Part shown: positions 35,035 through 45,109 of the stretch, piece after piece
Position numbering within the stretch: position 1 is the stretch's first letter
Layout: each line of letters begins with the position of its first letter
From: Pseudocolwellia sp048296855
Lineage (GTDB): Bacteria > Pseudomonadota > Gammaproteobacteria > Enterobacterales > Alteromonadaceae
Reading direction: 5' to 3' (one strand)
DNA: 64,000 nucleotides
NCBI GenBank assembly: GCA_048296855.1
Contig: CP182631.1
Translations under genes and position numbers: made by a program
The notes under the pieces: model-generated
What the model was told of the DNA's origin: nothing
The model's input: only the letters and a program-made list of their open reading frames with translations
Databases searched by the model: none

Positions 35035-37413
35035 ATGAATAACTTTCAAAATAAAACGTGGCGCTATTATTCAATATTGCCCGCGACTCTAGTTTTAGTT
35101 ACTGCATGTAATCAGCCAGACAATACACTTGTTCAAAATGCCACTATGCCTGAAGAAGTTAAGTTAATAGACTTTGAAGATGGAAAAATACCTAGCTACA
35201 TTAAAGCTTATAACGGTAGCAGCGAATTAACCTCAGGTAATAAAGGCATCGCGGGCGATTATGCTTTAACTGTAAAACTATCTACCCAAGAAAATAAGAA
35301 TGCAGGTTTGTCGTTAACACCTGAAAAAGCATGGGACTGGAGTCAATATAAAGATTTTCATATTGCTTTTGATGTGGCTAATTATGGCGATGAGTCTACA
35401 GAGCTAACCCTTGGTATGAGTGATATTAAAGGACAATCTTACAGCCGTGTAATGGTAGTGCCTGTTGGCGAGGCTATTACGGTTTACGCTAAAATGGACG
35501 GTCATGATCAATTTGACCCATCGTGGGGTGGTAAAAATGAATATAATTTTGAATCAGGTTTTCGTTCTAATCCTGTAACTTGGCAATCTAACGATCAACA
35601 AGTGGCTTCTTTATGGGGTAAAAAACATTTAGACCTAAGTGGTATTAAACGTATTTCTTTTAGCGCCAATGGCTTAAGTAGCGACCGACAATTTACGATT
35701 GATAATATTCGCCTCAGACCCAACCCTAAAATGGATACGGAATTTTTAACCGGCGTTATTGATAAATTCGGACAAAATGCAAAAGTTGAATACGAAGGTA
35801 AAGTGCATTCAGAGAAAGAGCTAATTGCCCAACGTGATAAAGAATTAGCCAGCCTTAAAGGTGAGTTAATGTCTGACCGTTCTAAATTTAGTGGTTGGAA
35901 AGATGGCCCTCGTTTAAAAGCGACAGGTTTCTTCCGCACAGAGAAAGTAGACGGGAAGTGGTGGTTAGTTGATCCAGAAGGTTATTTATACTTATCAACA
36001 GGTATCGATATTATTCGTTTATCAAATTCATCTACGATGACAGGTTACGATTTTGACCAAAAGCTTATTCCTCAACGCACCGCTGATATGTTGTTAGGAG
36101 AAGATGATCTACCACTAAACCCAGCACCTAAAGAAGCTTTACCCACAAGGCATATTGCTAACGAAATTCGTGCAAATGTTTTTGAATGGTTACCAAATTA
36201 TGATGATGATTTAGGTAATCACTTTGGTTACCGCCGAGAAACACAATCAGGGCCATTAAAGCATGGTGAAACATTTAGTTTTTATAGTGCCAACTTAGAA
36301 CGTAAATATGGTGAAACCACAAAAGAATCCTATTTAGACCAATGGAGAGAAGTTACCTTAAAACGCATGGTTGACTGGGGATTTACTTCGTTAGGTAACT
36401 GGGCTCAGCAAGAACTATACAGTAATACCCAAATTCCATTTGTAGCGTTCGCTGATATTATTGGTGATTTTGATACTCTATCAAGTGGCTTCGATTTTTG
36501 GCATGGCGTACCGGATCCATACGACCCTAAATTTAAAGAACGCTCTCTTGCTGCTGTTAATCATGTAGCGTCACAAATTAAGAACAGCCCTTGGTGCATG
36601 GGAGTTTTCTTAGACAACGAGCAAAGCTTTGGACGTAGTGATGGCGGCGAAGGTCAGTACGGTATTATCATCAATACATTAAAACTAGATGCTGAAAAAG
36701 TTTATGCGAAAGCCGCATTTACTGAAATAGTTAAGAAAAAATATGAAACGATTGATGCACTAAATACTGCTTGGAAAAAAGACATTGCGTCATGGGAAGC
36801 TTTTGCAAAAGGGATTGATTCAAGCTTTACCACAGAGCAACAAAAGCAAGATTATAGTGAATTACTTTATGCATATGGCGATCAATATTTTGATACGGTA
36901 AAACGCGCATTACGTTCGGTATTACCGCATCATTTATATTTAGGCTCTCGTTTTCCTGGTTGGGGACGACCTATTGAAATAGTTAAATCGGGTGCTAAAT
37001 ATATGGACGTAATTACCTACAATACATACGACGAAGGTTTAGTACCAAGCGAATGGGCATTTATGGAAGAAGTTGATGCTCCGGCCCTAGTAGGCGAATT
37101 TACCTTTGGTGCAACCGATGCAGGGCATGTACATGGTGGCCTTTCGTTAGCGGCAAACCAAGAAGATCGCGGCCTTAAATTAAAAAACTATATTTATTCA
37201 ATCGCTGACAATCCTTATTTTGTTGGAGCACATTTATTTCAATATTCAGATTCACCTATTGCAGGGCGAGCTTATGATGGCGAAAACTATAATAATGGTT
37301 TTGTTAGCGTAACCGACATACCTTATAAGAGCATGGTTGCCGCTGCAAAAGAGATGCATCAAAATATGTACAAACGCCGTTATTACGGTAAAGACGCCAT
37401 GAAAAATAAATAA
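35035..37413 (+). CDS. GH50 beta-agarase lipoprotein
   Basis: The 792-residue product from ATG 35035 (preferred over 35011 for the AAAGG site before it) has a lipobox LVTAC near residue 25, so it should be anchored to the outer membrane. An N-terminal beta-sandwich of about 200 residues (DFEDGKIPSYIKAYNG..., CBM-like, as in known GH50 structures) precedes the catalytic barrel. Candidate catalytic residues lie in FLDNEQSFG (E near 528) and ALVGEFTFG (E near 685), close to the positions I recall for characterised GH50 agarases. It probably releases neoagarobiose from agar oligosaccharides made by the secreted GH86 enzyme. Confidence 0.92.
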   Translation: MNNFQNKTWRYYSILPATLVLVTACNQPDNTLVQNATMPEEVKLIDFEDGKIPSYIKAYNGSSELTSGNKGIAGDYALTVKLSTQENKNAGLSLTPEKAWDWSQYKDFHIAFDVANYGDESTELTLGMSDIKGQSYSRVMVVPVGEAITVYAKMDGHDQFDPSWGGKNEYNFESGFRSNPVTWQSNDQQVASLWGKKHLDLSGIKRISFSANGLSSDRQFTIDNIRLRPNPKMDTEFLTGVIDKFGQNAKVEYEGKVHSEKELIAQRDKELASLKGELMSDRSKFSGWKDGPRLKATGFFRTEKVDGKWWLVDPEGYLYLSTGIDIIRLSNSSTMTGYDFDQKLIPQRTADMLLGEDDLPLNPAPKEALPTRHIANEIRANVFEWLPNYDDDLGNHFGYRRETQSGPLKHGETFSFYSANLERKYGETTKESYLDQWREVTLKRMVDWGFTSLGNWAQQELYSNTQIPFVAFADIIGDFDTLSSGFDFWHGVPDPYDPKFKERSLAAVNHVASQIKNSPWCMGVFLDNEQSFGRSDGGEGQYGIIINTLKLDAEKVYAKAAFTEIVKKKYETIDALNTAWKKDIASWEAFAKGIDSSFTTEQQKQDYSELLYAYGDQYFDTVKRALRSVLPHHLYLGSRFPGWGRPIEIVKSGAKYMDVITYNTYDEGLVPSEWAFMEEVDAPALVGEFTFGATDAGHVHGGLSLAANQEDRGLKLKNYIYSIADNPYFVGAHLFQYSDSPIAGRAYDGENYNNGFVSVTDIPYKSMVAAAKEMHQNMYKRRYYGKDAMKNK

Positions 37414-37448
37414 GAAATTAAATAAACCTGAATTTGGTAACGGGTATA

Positions 37449-37497
37449 AACGTTATGGCTATGGAGATATAAACTTCATAGTTATAACGTTTTTTTA
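37449..37497. terminator. Convergent terminator between GH50 and histidine kinase genes
   Basis: AACGTTAT/ATAACGTT form the outer stem of an imperfect hairpin (inner CTATG/CATAG), followed by TTTTTTATTT. Confidence 0.75.
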
Positions 37498-37506
37498 TTT
37501 TCGTCG

Positions 37507-38856
37507 CTAAAAAATTAGCTCAATCGTTGTTCCTGTATTAGGCGTAGACTTCACAGAAATTTGTCCGCCATGTGCATGTATAATCTGCCTTGTTAAACTC
37601 ATGCCAATTCCTGTTCCATTGCGTTTGGTCGTAAAAAATGGTGTGAATATGTGCTCTAATACTTTGTCTTCTATACCACTACCATTATCTTTGATCGCGA
37701 TAACTATATGGTTATTACGCATAGTTGCTTTAATATTAATAATACCTATTGTGTTATTTTTACAAGCCTCTGCCGCGTTATTAATAACATTAATTAGTAC
37801 TTGTTCTAGTTGTTGCTTATCTGCTTGCACGTTTAAATTTTCAGGGATGACTTGCGTATGCATTGTGATATTTAAATCAGTAAGCTTAGGTTGTTGTAAT
37901 AGGGCTACGGAGGTTAACAACTCTGTTAAGTTAATGGTTTGAAGGGTAGGTGTTGGCAGCTTACTCAGTTGTCGGTAGCTATCAACAAAATCCATTATAC
38001 CTTGGCTACGATTGGCTATAGTGTTTAACGCTCGCTTGGTGTCATCAAGCTCTTGCTCAAGTGTTTCGGCTGGTAAGGTCAGCAAATTGGGTTGTGTTAA
38101 TATATCGCGGCAGTTATCCGCTAACGAAACAATAGGCGTTATCGAGTTCATCATTTCGTGGGTGAGTACACTAATTAAATTTCGCCATGCTAAATATTCT
38201 GCCTGATTAATTTCCTTGCCAATATTTTCAATAGTTACAATGGTTTGAGTTTTATTTGCTAACATAATTTGATTAGCGGATAGTTTTAAATTGTAAGCAA
38301 CACCTTCGCGATACATTTTATGCAACGCATAATTATTATCAGCTAGGCTTTGTAATAACGGTGGTAGTTCGCTAAAACTTATGGCTAAGTCGTGAATAGT
38401 GGAGGGCGACTTAATTGCTAATAATCGACTTGCTGTATGGTTAAAAAGGGTTAATCGCTGCCTATCATCAAAAGCTAAAATAGCGATAGGTGCCTGCCTG
38501 ATAATGCTTTTTAAAAAACTATTTTCTGTTTGTTCGTTAACACGATTTTTTTGAAATGTATCAACTATGGTGTTTAAGCTAGCGGCTAATTCTTCACTAA
38601 GGCTATTACTAGTATAGTGCTGAGAAAAGTCTTCATGACTGGCAGCTTGAAAAAACACTTCAAGTAGTTTTAATTGCTTTTCCCAAATATAAATTATGGT
38701 GATAATTAATAAAACCGCAATACCAATCAAAACAAGTTGGCTGAAATAATATTGAGGTTGTTGAACCAAGGTATATATTGCTAATAATACTAATGAATAC
38801 AGTGTTATTAGACTGAGTAATTTTACGCGGTAACGCCAGCGGAATTTTAGTTTCAT
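37507..38856 (-). CDS. Membrane sensor histidine kinase (NtrB-like)
   Basis: The 449-residue kinase has two N-terminal membrane segments (about 12-30 and 33-52), a PAS-like region (SIIRQAPIAILAFDDRQRLTLFNH near 117), the phosphoacceptor box LTHEMMNSITPIVSLAD near 235, and ATPase motifs NAAEAC, DNGSGIE and GTGIGMSL. There is almost no periplasmic loop, so it probably senses the membrane or an intracellular signal. It overlaps the response-regulator gene by 4 bases and shares its operon. Confidence 0.93.
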   Translation of the reverse strand: MKLKFRWRYRVKLLSLITLYSLVLLAIYTLVQQPQYYFSQLVLIGIAVLLIITIIYIWEKQLKLLEVFFQAASHEDFSQHYTSNSLSEELAASLNTIVDTFQKNRVNEQTENSFLKSIIRQAPIAILAFDDRQRLTLFNHTASRLLAIKSPSTIHDLAISFSELPPLLQSLADNNYALHKMYREGVAYNLKLSANQIMLANKTQTIVTIENIGKEINQAEYLAWRNLISVLTHEMMNSITPIVSLADNCRDILTQPNLLTLPAETLEQELDDTKRALNTIANRSQGIMDFVDSYRQLSKLPTPTLQTINLTELLTSVALLQQPKLTDLNITMHTQVIPENLNVQADKQQLEQVLINVINNAAEACKNNTIGIINIKATMRNNHIVIAIKDNGSGIEDKVLEHIFTPFFTTKRNGTGIGMSLTRQIIHAHGGQISVKSTPNTGTTIELIF

Positions 38857-40229
38857 AGATTATACTTCTTAATGCGTCGGTAAAGAGAGGTGCGAGTAAT
38901 ACCTAGTTCATCCGCTGCATGGCTTATATTGCCACCGTGTTTTTCTATTGCGTGATTAACTGCAGATTTTTCGATACGCTCAAGGTTGCAGTCGGAAAAG
39001 CTGTCTTTATTTAAGGTTTTGTTGTGAGCGGTTAATAAAAAATCTTGTTCAGTAAGCTCTGAATTTTCAGACAAAATAAGTGCACGTTCTACCGCATGGG
39101 CAAGTTCTCGTACATTGCCCGGCCAACGATAGCGTTTTAGGTTTTTAAGGGCTTTAGCATCAAGTGATTTTTTGTCAAGTTGATACTTACGCGTATAGCG
39201 CGAAATAAAGTGTTGAAGTAAAAGCGGAATATCTTCTTGGCGTTCACGTAAAGGTGGTATTTGTAGTTGTACGGTGTTGATACGATAGAATAAGTCAGCA
39301 CGAAACAAGCCTTCATCTACTAATTGTTGTAAAGGCATATTGGTAGCGCAAATAAGTCGTACATCCACTTTAATGACTTTGTTTGAGCCTAGCGGTGTTA
39401 TTTCTTTTTGTTCAATAACGCGTAATAGTTTGGCTTGTAAATGTAAGGGTAGGTTGCCTATTTCATCAAGAAATAAGGTACCACCTGCAGCCGCTTGAAA
39501 ACGGCCTGCGCGATCACTATTTGCGTCAGTAAATGCACCCTTCACGTGGCCAAATAATTCACTTTCAAATAAATTTTCGGGCACTGCGCCTAAATCAACA
39601 CTGAGCATAAGATGGTCAGCTCGGTTTGAATGACGATAAATCTCATGGGCGATAACTTCTTTACCAGCGCCATTTTCTCCTAAAACCAGTACGTTAGCAT
39701 CGGTTCTCGCTGCTTTTTTTGCAATCGTTAATAATTGCTGCCATGCGGGAGATTGGCCAATAACGTCTGGATTTTTTTGTTGCTGCTCTCGTTGAAGCGC
39801 TTGTTGGCTAATATTTAGCTGCTTAATTTGCTTTTTAGATTCACTCAGTAATAAGGCAGAATTTAAGGTGGCGAGTAGTTTAGTGTTTTTCCATGGCTTT
39901 AATACAAAATCAGCAGCACCTTGTTTTATTGCTTTAACTGCAAGTTCAACATCTCCGTAGGCGGTCATCAAAATAACAACAGCGTTTGGCTCAATGGTTA
40001 ATATTTTATTAAGCCAATGTAAGCCCTCATCACCCGTATTTAAACCGATAGCAAAATTCATGTCTAACAGAAAAATATCGAATGGGGTTTCATTCATGTT
40101 TTTTTCTATTTGGTTTGGATCTGTCAGGGTAACTATTTTTTGGTAATGGCGTTTTAAAAATATTTCAGCCGCCAATAAAATATCGGGGTCATCATCAATT
40201 ACCAAAATATTAGCCTGATTTTTATTCAT
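38853..40229 (-). CDS. NtrC-type sigma-54 response regulator
   Basis: The 458-residue regulator contains a receiver domain (phosphoacceptor Asp in FLLDMNF near 55), a sigma-54 interaction AAA+ domain (Walker A GENGAGKE, the GAFTDA contact motif, Walker B-type GTLFLDEIGN) and a C-terminal Fis-like helix-turn-helix (ISHAADELGITRTSLYRRIK). It is divergent from a HlyD-ABC-FtsX export operon that carries two likely binding sites and a sigma-54-like promoter, so that operon is its probable target. Confidence 0.95.
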   Translation of the reverse strand: MNKNQANILVIDDDPDILLAAEIFLKRHYQKIVTLTDPNQIEKNMNETPFDIFLLDMNFAIGLNTGDEGLHWLNKILTIEPNAVVILMTAYGDVELAVKAIKQGAADFVLKPWKNTKLLATLNSALLLSESKKQIKQLNISQQALQREQQQKNPDVIGQSPAWQQLLTIAKKAARTDANVLVLGENGAGKEVIAHEIYRHSNRADHLMLSVDLGAVPENLFESELFGHVKGAFTDANSDRAGRFQAAAGGTLFLDEIGNLPLHLQAKLLRVIEQKEITPLGSNKVIKVDVRLICATNMPLQQLVDEGLFRADLFYRINTVQLQIPPLRERQEDIPLLLQHFISRYTRKYQLDKKSLDAKALKNLKRYRWPGNVRELAHAVERALILSENSELTEQDFLLTAHNKTLNKDSFSDCNLERIEKSAVNHAIEKHGGNISHAADELGITRTSLYRRIKKYNL

Positions 40230-40292
40230 TATGTTCCTTACTTATTTTATTAAAACCTAAAGTTGCTTTCTGAAAAATTAAGCTTTAAATAA

Positions 40293-40310
40293 GTGTACGC
40301 TATCGTACAC
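40293..40310. promoter_or_regulatory. Upstream activator site 1 for the NtrC-type regulator
   Basis: GTGTACGCTATCGTACAC is an 18-bp near-perfect palindrome, about 75 bp upstream of the sigma-54-like promoter, a normal distance for an enhancer site. Confidence 0.7.
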
Positions 40311-40315
40311 ATTAC

Positions 40316-40333
40316 TGTATAGCTAGCGTACAC
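40316..40333. promoter_or_regulatory. Upstream activator site 2, half conserved
   Basis: TGTATAGCTAGCGTACAC shares the right half (GCTA.CGTACAC) with the site 23 bp upstream. Two sites spaced by about two helical turns suit cooperative binding by an NtrC-type oligomer. Confidence 0.6.
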
Positions 40334-40383
40334 TTTTTTAGATTTAAAAATAATATCTTGTTGATATTTAATGTTATTTTTAA

Positions 40384-40399
40384 TGGCATGTTATTCGCT
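40384..40399 (+). promoter_or_regulatory. Sigma-54-like promoter of the export operon
   Basis: TGGCATGTTATTCGCT fits the -24/-12 pattern TGGCAY-N5-TTGC with one mismatch; GG and GC are correctly spaced. It lies about 90 bp before the HlyD-type gene and downstream of the two palindromes. Confidence 0.65.
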
Positions 40400-40490
40400 T
40401 TGTTACTTGCTATCTGGCTTATATAGTAAATAAATATGAATTTATTAGATTGTTTTTTAGGTATGAATGTAGGTAATAAAGCTTAGCATT

Positions 40491-41735
40491 ATGGATAAAA
40501 AAATTGAAAAATCTAGCTTTGCTTCTTGGAAAATACTGATTATAGCTTTCATTGTTGCTTTATTAATTGGCGCATTTTGGCGAACTGAAACGTCATTAAA
40601 AAATGTTGTAGTCACACGAGAACGTATTATTACTTCGGTAGTAAGAAAAGCATCATTTGATGATTACATTCCTTTACGTGTAAGAGTTGAGCCCTTTAAA
40701 AGTGTTTACTTAGATGCAATAGAAGGCGGACGAGTAGAAGAGGTACTGGTTGAAGAAGGCGACATTGTAACTAAGGGGCAAGCGTTACTACGCTTAAGCA
40801 ATACTAAATTACAGCTCGATCTTATTTCTCGAGAAGCTCAGGTGAGCGAGCAATTAAACAATTTACGTAATACTCAGTTAGATATAGAGCGTAATCGCTT
40901 GAGTTTGAAACGAGATTTAATTGAATTAGATCATCAAATAAAACAGTTAAACCTACAGCTTAAACGTCGGAAAACAATGGCTGACTTTATCGATCAAGAA
41001 CAGTTAGAAACGTTAGGTAATGAACTGCATTATTTAACACAACGCCGAAACATAACATTAGAAAGCCAAGTGCAAGAAGAAAAAATGCGTTTAGCGCAAA
41101 TTAAACAACTTGAAAGTAATGTATCTCAATTAGAAAAAAATTTAAAAATAGCACGCAGTAATTTAGACAACTTATTAGTAAAAGCTCCCCGTAGCGGTAG
41201 GTTAACCTCGTTTGATCTTGATGTCGGCGAAAGTAAAAGTGGTGGTGAGCGTTTAGGGCAAATTGATGATGTTGAGCAATTTAAAGCGACAGGTTTAGTG
41301 AGTGAGTTTTATTTAAATCGCTTAGTTATCGGACAACAAGCAATAGTGAATATTTCAGGCGAGCAATACACCTTAGTGTTAAGAAAAATTTACCCACAAG
41401 TAAAAAATAATGAGTTTGAAATAGACCTTCATTTTATTAACAAAACACCAGAGAGCATTCGCCGTGGGCAAACATTAACACCGCGTTTAATGCTGAGTGA
41501 TAGTGAAGAAGTACTGCTTTTTGATAATGGGGCTTTTATGCAAGAAAGCGCAGGTACATGGGTGTATGTGCTTGACCCAACAGCAAGTTATGCGCAGCAG
41601 AGAAAAATAACTATTGGCAGACATACACCTGCCCAAATTGAAATATTGAGTGGTTTAAGTGCAGGCGAAACGGTACTTATTTCTAGCTATAGCAACCTTA
41701 AGAGTGCAGAAAAAATAACAATAGAGGACAAATAA
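40491..41735 (+). CDS. HlyD/MacA-type periplasmic adaptor
   Basis: The 414-residue protein has one N-terminal membrane anchor (WKILIIAFIVALLIGAFW), a split lipoyl-like region (VYLDAIEGGRVEEVLVEEGDIVTKGQALLRL near 78), a long coiled coil (about 115-225), and C-terminal barrel domains. It would link an inner-membrane ABC transporter to an outer-membrane channel. It is co-translated with the ATPase gene (TAATG) and probably activated by the divergent NtrC-type regulator. Confidence 0.92.
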   Translation: MDKKIEKSSFASWKILIIAFIVALLIGAFWRTETSLKNVVVTRERIITSVVRKASFDDYIPLRVRVEPFKSVYLDAIEGGRVEEVLVEEGDIVTKGQALLRLSNTKLQLDLISREAQVSEQLNNLRNTQLDIERNRLSLKRDLIELDHQIKQLNLQLKRRKTMADFIDQEQLETLGNELHYLTQRRNITLESQVQEEKMRLAQIKQLESNVSQLEKNLKIARSNLDNLLVKAPRSGRLTSFDLDVGESKSGGERLGQIDDVEQFKATGLVSEFYLNRLVIGQQAIVNISGEQYTLVLRKIYPQVKNNEFEIDLHFINKTPESIRRGQTLTPRLMLSDSEEVLLFDNGAFMQESAGTWVYVLDPTASYAQQRKITIGRHTPAQIEILSGLSAGETVLISSYSNLKSAEKITIEDK

Positions 41736-42430
41736 TGATTCGCTTACAAAATATTAATAAAGTGTACCGCACAAGTGATGTTGAAACATATGCATTAAAA
41801 GATGTAAATGTGCAAATTGAAAAAGGAGAATTCATTTCTATTATGGGGCCTTCAGGTTGTGGAAAATCAACCTTGTTAAATTTGTTAGGTATGCTCGATT
41901 CACCCACATCAGGTGACTATTTATTTAATGATGTAAACATTAGCCAGTTATCAGAAAGTCAGTTAGCCCAAAAGCGTAAAGGCCATATAGGTTTTATTTT
42001 TCAAAGTTTTAATTTAATTGACGAACTCACCGTTGCCGAAAATGTTGAACTGCCGTTGCTGTATCACAAAATCCCCGGTAGCGAGCGTAAGGCACGTGTA
42101 AATGAAGTGCTTGAACAAATGAATATTAGTCATCGTGCCAATCATATGCCGCAGCAATTATCAGGTGGCCAACAGCAAAGGGTGGCAATTGCTCGGGCAT
42201 TATCAACCAAACCTGCGGTAATTTTAGCGGATGAACCCACCGGTAATTTAGATTCAAAACATGGTGATGAAGTTATGGAACTATTAAAAGACTTAAATGA
42301 TAACGGTACGACTATTTTGATGGTAACGCACTCGGCTTACCATGCTGAATATGCCAGCCGTATTATTCATTTATTTGATGGTCAAATAGCGACACAAAAT
42401 AATACGGTTGAGGCGGCTGAACATGCTTAA
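41735..42430 (+). CDS. MacB/LolD-type ABC ATPase
   Basis: The 231-residue ATPase has Walker A GPSGCGKST, signature LSGGQQQRVAIARAL and Walker B VILADEPTGNLDS. The family works with FtsX-type membrane subunits, as encoded immediately downstream; the two genes overlap by 8 bases. Confidence 0.96.
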   Translation: MIRLQNINKVYRTSDVETYALKDVNVQIEKGEFISIMGPSGCGKSTLLNLLGMLDSPTSGDYLFNDVNISQLSESQLAQKRKGHIGFIFQSFNLIDELTVAENVELPLLYHKIPGSERKARVNEVLEQMNISHRANHMPQQLSGGQQQRVAIARALSTKPAVILADEPTGNLDSKHGDEVMELLKDLNDNGTTILMVTHSAYHAEYASRIIHLFDGQIATQNNTVEAAEHA

Positions 42431-44861
42431 AAATTATTTGTCTATTGCGTTACGTAATATTTTAGCCAATAAGCTTTTTAGCGTAATTAATATTGTTGGC
42501 TTGGCCTTGGGGTTAGCCATTTGCTTTCTTATTTTAATTTTTGTTCGCTATGAAAGTTCGTTTGATGATTACTACAAAGAGGCTGATCGCACATACCGAG
42601 TTACTCGCCATTACAATGCTGACGATATTCATAGTGCTGGTATTGCTCCACCTTTTAAAGAAGCGCTTCAAAGTCAGTTTAGTGATATTGAAGCCATAAG
42701 CTTAATGGGGATGGGCTGGAAATTTACCCTTGGTAACGAAGAAACCACCGTAGTTATTGACGATATGCTAATGGCCGAAAGTGACATTTTCGATACCTTT
42801 AATTTTAAGGTATTAGCTGGTGATAAAGATAATGCCCTAACAAGACCTTCAACACTGGTGTTAACAGAGTCAATAGCGAAAAAATTTTTTGATGATAAAA
42901 ACCCTGTCGGCGAATATATATTATTCAATAGTAATCCTATGGAGATTACCGCTGTTATTGCTGATCAGCCTGAAAATACGCATCTACAATTTAGGGTGTT
43001 GCTTTCGCTTGAATCAATGCGTCAGTGGACGCCTGCCGATTTAAAAAACTGGGATTTAAACTATTACTACATTTATTTACGTTTACAAGAAGGGGTTGAT
43101 GCCAAGCAGTTAGAAGCAAAGTTTCCTGCCATGATGCAGCAATTAGGCGAAAATGTTACCGATACGCAATCACTAAAATTACAGAAAATTACCGATATTC
43201 ACCTGTTTTCTGATTTGTCTTATGAAGTTACGACTAATGGTAGTTACCTTATTGTTTATAGTTTTTCCGTTATAGCGCTAGTTATTTTGCTTATTGCCTG
43301 CATTAACTTTATGAACTTAAGTACGGTACGTTCAACGCAACGAGCCAAAGAAGTGGGTGTGCGTAAAGTATTAGGCGCAAGTAAAGCACAGCTTGCTAGT
43401 CAGTTCTTAGTAGAATCTATTTTAATGACAACTATTGCCATGATATTAGCTTGTGTTTTGGTAGAAATAAGTTTGCCATGGTTTGCGGCTTTTATTGATC
43501 GCAGCTTAAACTTTGAGAGCTTTTATACTGCTGAAGTAATCGTGGGGAGTATTTTAACCACAATGTTAGTGGGTAGTTTTGCTGGTAGTTATCCAGCTTT
43601 CTATGTATCGCGTTTTGAAGCGGCGCAAGTACTAAAAGGTGCACTAGGACAAGGCCAAGGAAAAGGCGCTGTTTATTTACGTAAGGTTTTAGTGGTATTG
43701 CAATTTACTATTTCAATTACTTTAATTATTGCGACTCTTGTGGTGATTAAACAAACGGAATTTGCTCGACAAAGTAACCCCGGTTACGATCGTAATAACA
43801 ATATTGTGCTCCCTTTAAGTAATGCTAAAGGCTTTGAAAGCCGCAATGCATTATATAAACACTTCCGTGAACGTTTGTTAGAACACCCTGGTATTCTTTC
43901 GGTAACCGCGGCACAACAATTACCCACTACACCATTGCGAGATATGTGGTCTTACGTGCGTGAAGATCAAAATATTGTTGCTGAAAACTTAGTAAGTTTA
44001 CCCACTCTTAACGCCAGCTTTGATTTTTTTGAGCACTATAAAATACCGTTATTAGCGGGGCGTTATTTTTCACAATCCCAGGGTGATAATTATGTCATTG
44101 TGCCGACATCTGATAATCCAGTAGGCAGTGGTACTGCGGTGATAAGCCGTACGTCAGCAAAAATATTAGGTTACACACCAGAAGGTGCGGTAAATAAGGT
44201 TATTAAAATTCCTTTTCCGCCCGGTTATACCAATTACAAAATTGTTGGTGTGGTGGAGGATATTCATATGGGATCTTTACATGAAAACAAACAGCCACAG
44301 GTTTATCATCTTGTAAAAGGCGAAGAGCGCTATGTGAGTGTTCGTTTTGATCCGAATATGTTATCGCAAGTGCTTGAACATATTGACGCACTTCATTTGG
44401 AGCTTATGCCAACCATACCGAATGCCCGAACGTTTTTAGACGAAAATTTCTATGCAATGTATCAACAAGAAGACAAGCAAGCGCAAGTGTTTGGTTTTTT
44501 TTCGGGCTTAGCTATTTTAGTGGCTTCATTAGGATTATTTGGCTTAGCCTCTTTTACCGCAGAACGTCGACGTAAAGAAATAGGCATCAGAAAAGTGATG
44601 GGAGCTTCAGTGTTTGACATTGTATGGCTGCTCACTAGTGAGTTTTCGGTATTAGTTATACTCGCTAATATATTTGCGTGGCCTATTGCCTATTTTGCAA
44701 TGAACACATGGCTAGACAGTTTTGCTGATTCAATAGAATTAAGTTTTGGATTATTTTTAGTTGCCGGTTTATTTCCATTGGTATTGGCGTGGTTAATTAT
44801 TGCAACACAAGCAGCGTACAGTGCTACGGCTAAACCGATCACTAATTTAAGGTATGAGTAA
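42423..44861 (+). CDS. FtsX/MacB-type ABC membrane subunit
   Basis: The 812-residue protein starts at the ATG at 42423 (ribosome-binding site GAGGCGG) and has the arrangement of large FtsX-family permeases: one membrane helix near residues 20-40, a periplasmic MacB-type domain, a group of three helices (about 280-400), a second periplasmic domain, and three C-terminal helices (about 690-800). The motif REVGVRKVLGA-like (KEVGVRKVLGAS, KEIGIRKVMGAS) appears twice, marking the duplicated unit. It probably exports a peptide, lipid or antibiotic; the substrate is unknown. Confidence 0.93.
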   Translation: MLKNYLSIALRNILANKLFSVINIVGLALGLAICFLILIFVRYESSFDDYYKEADRTYRVTRHYNADDIHSAGIAPPFKEALQSQFSDIEAISLMGMGWKFTLGNEETTVVIDDMLMAESDIFDTFNFKVLAGDKDNALTRPSTLVLTESIAKKFFDDKNPVGEYILFNSNPMEITAVIADQPENTHLQFRVLLSLESMRQWTPADLKNWDLNYYYIYLRLQEGVDAKQLEAKFPAMMQQLGENVTDTQSLKLQKITDIHLFSDLSYEVTTNGSYLIVYSFSVIALVILLIACINFMNLSTVRSTQRAKEVGVRKVLGASKAQLASQFLVESILMTTIAMILACVLVEISLPWFAAFIDRSLNFESFYTAEVIVGSILTTMLVGSFAGSYPAFYVSRFEAAQVLKGALGQGQGKGAVYLRKVLVVLQFTISITLIIATLVVIKQTEFARQSNPGYDRNNNIVLPLSNAKGFESRNALYKHFRERLLEHPGILSVTAAQQLPTTPLRDMWSYVREDQNIVAENLVSLPTLNASFDFFEHYKIPLLAGRYFSQSQGDNYVIVPTSDNPVGSGTAVISRTSAKILGYTPEGAVNKVIKIPFPPGYTNYKIVGVVEDIHMGSLHENKQPQVYHLVKGEERYVSVRFDPNMLSQVLEHIDALHLELMPTIPNARTFLDENFYAMYQQEDKQAQVFGFFSGLAILVASLGLFGLASFTAERRRKEIGIRKVMGASVFDIVWLLTSEFSVLVILANIFAWPIAYFAMNTWLDSFADSIELSFGLFLVAGLFPLVLAWLIIATQAAYSATAKPITNLRYE

Positions 44862-44956
44862 TATAGAACTAAGAGATTCGTTCACTACGAGTTTAGTAAT
44901 ATGGACTTTACTTTAGATAGTAACAGGGATGTTACTTTTTATTTATTGATGTTTAT

Positions 44957-45048
44957 GCTCGTTACCAGTCAATATGCGTATTTCAGAGTACTTGAGTGAT
45001 ATCAATTCAAGGCAAGGTTTTGTAATAATGGTCGTGTCTTATAAAAAA
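44957..45048. repeat. Decayed fragment of the window's MITE-like repeat
   Basis: Starting near GCTCGTTACCAGTCAATATG, about 90 bases follow the MITE copy at 63761 with scattered changes (for example ATATGCGTATTTCAGAGTACTTGAG). The outer TATACCCG is changed and the other end is missing. Confidence 0.7.
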
Positions 45049-45082
45049 CTCACTGAATATGCTTTAAAGCAAATTCAGTGAG
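45049..45082. terminator. Terminator of the ferritin gene
   Basis: CTCACTGAAT and ATTCAGTGAG pair perfectly; A-tracts on the plus strand give a T-tract for the leftward ferritin transcript. Confidence 0.8.
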
Positions 45083-45109
45083 CTTTTAAAAATATAATCC
45101 AGCTTAAAC

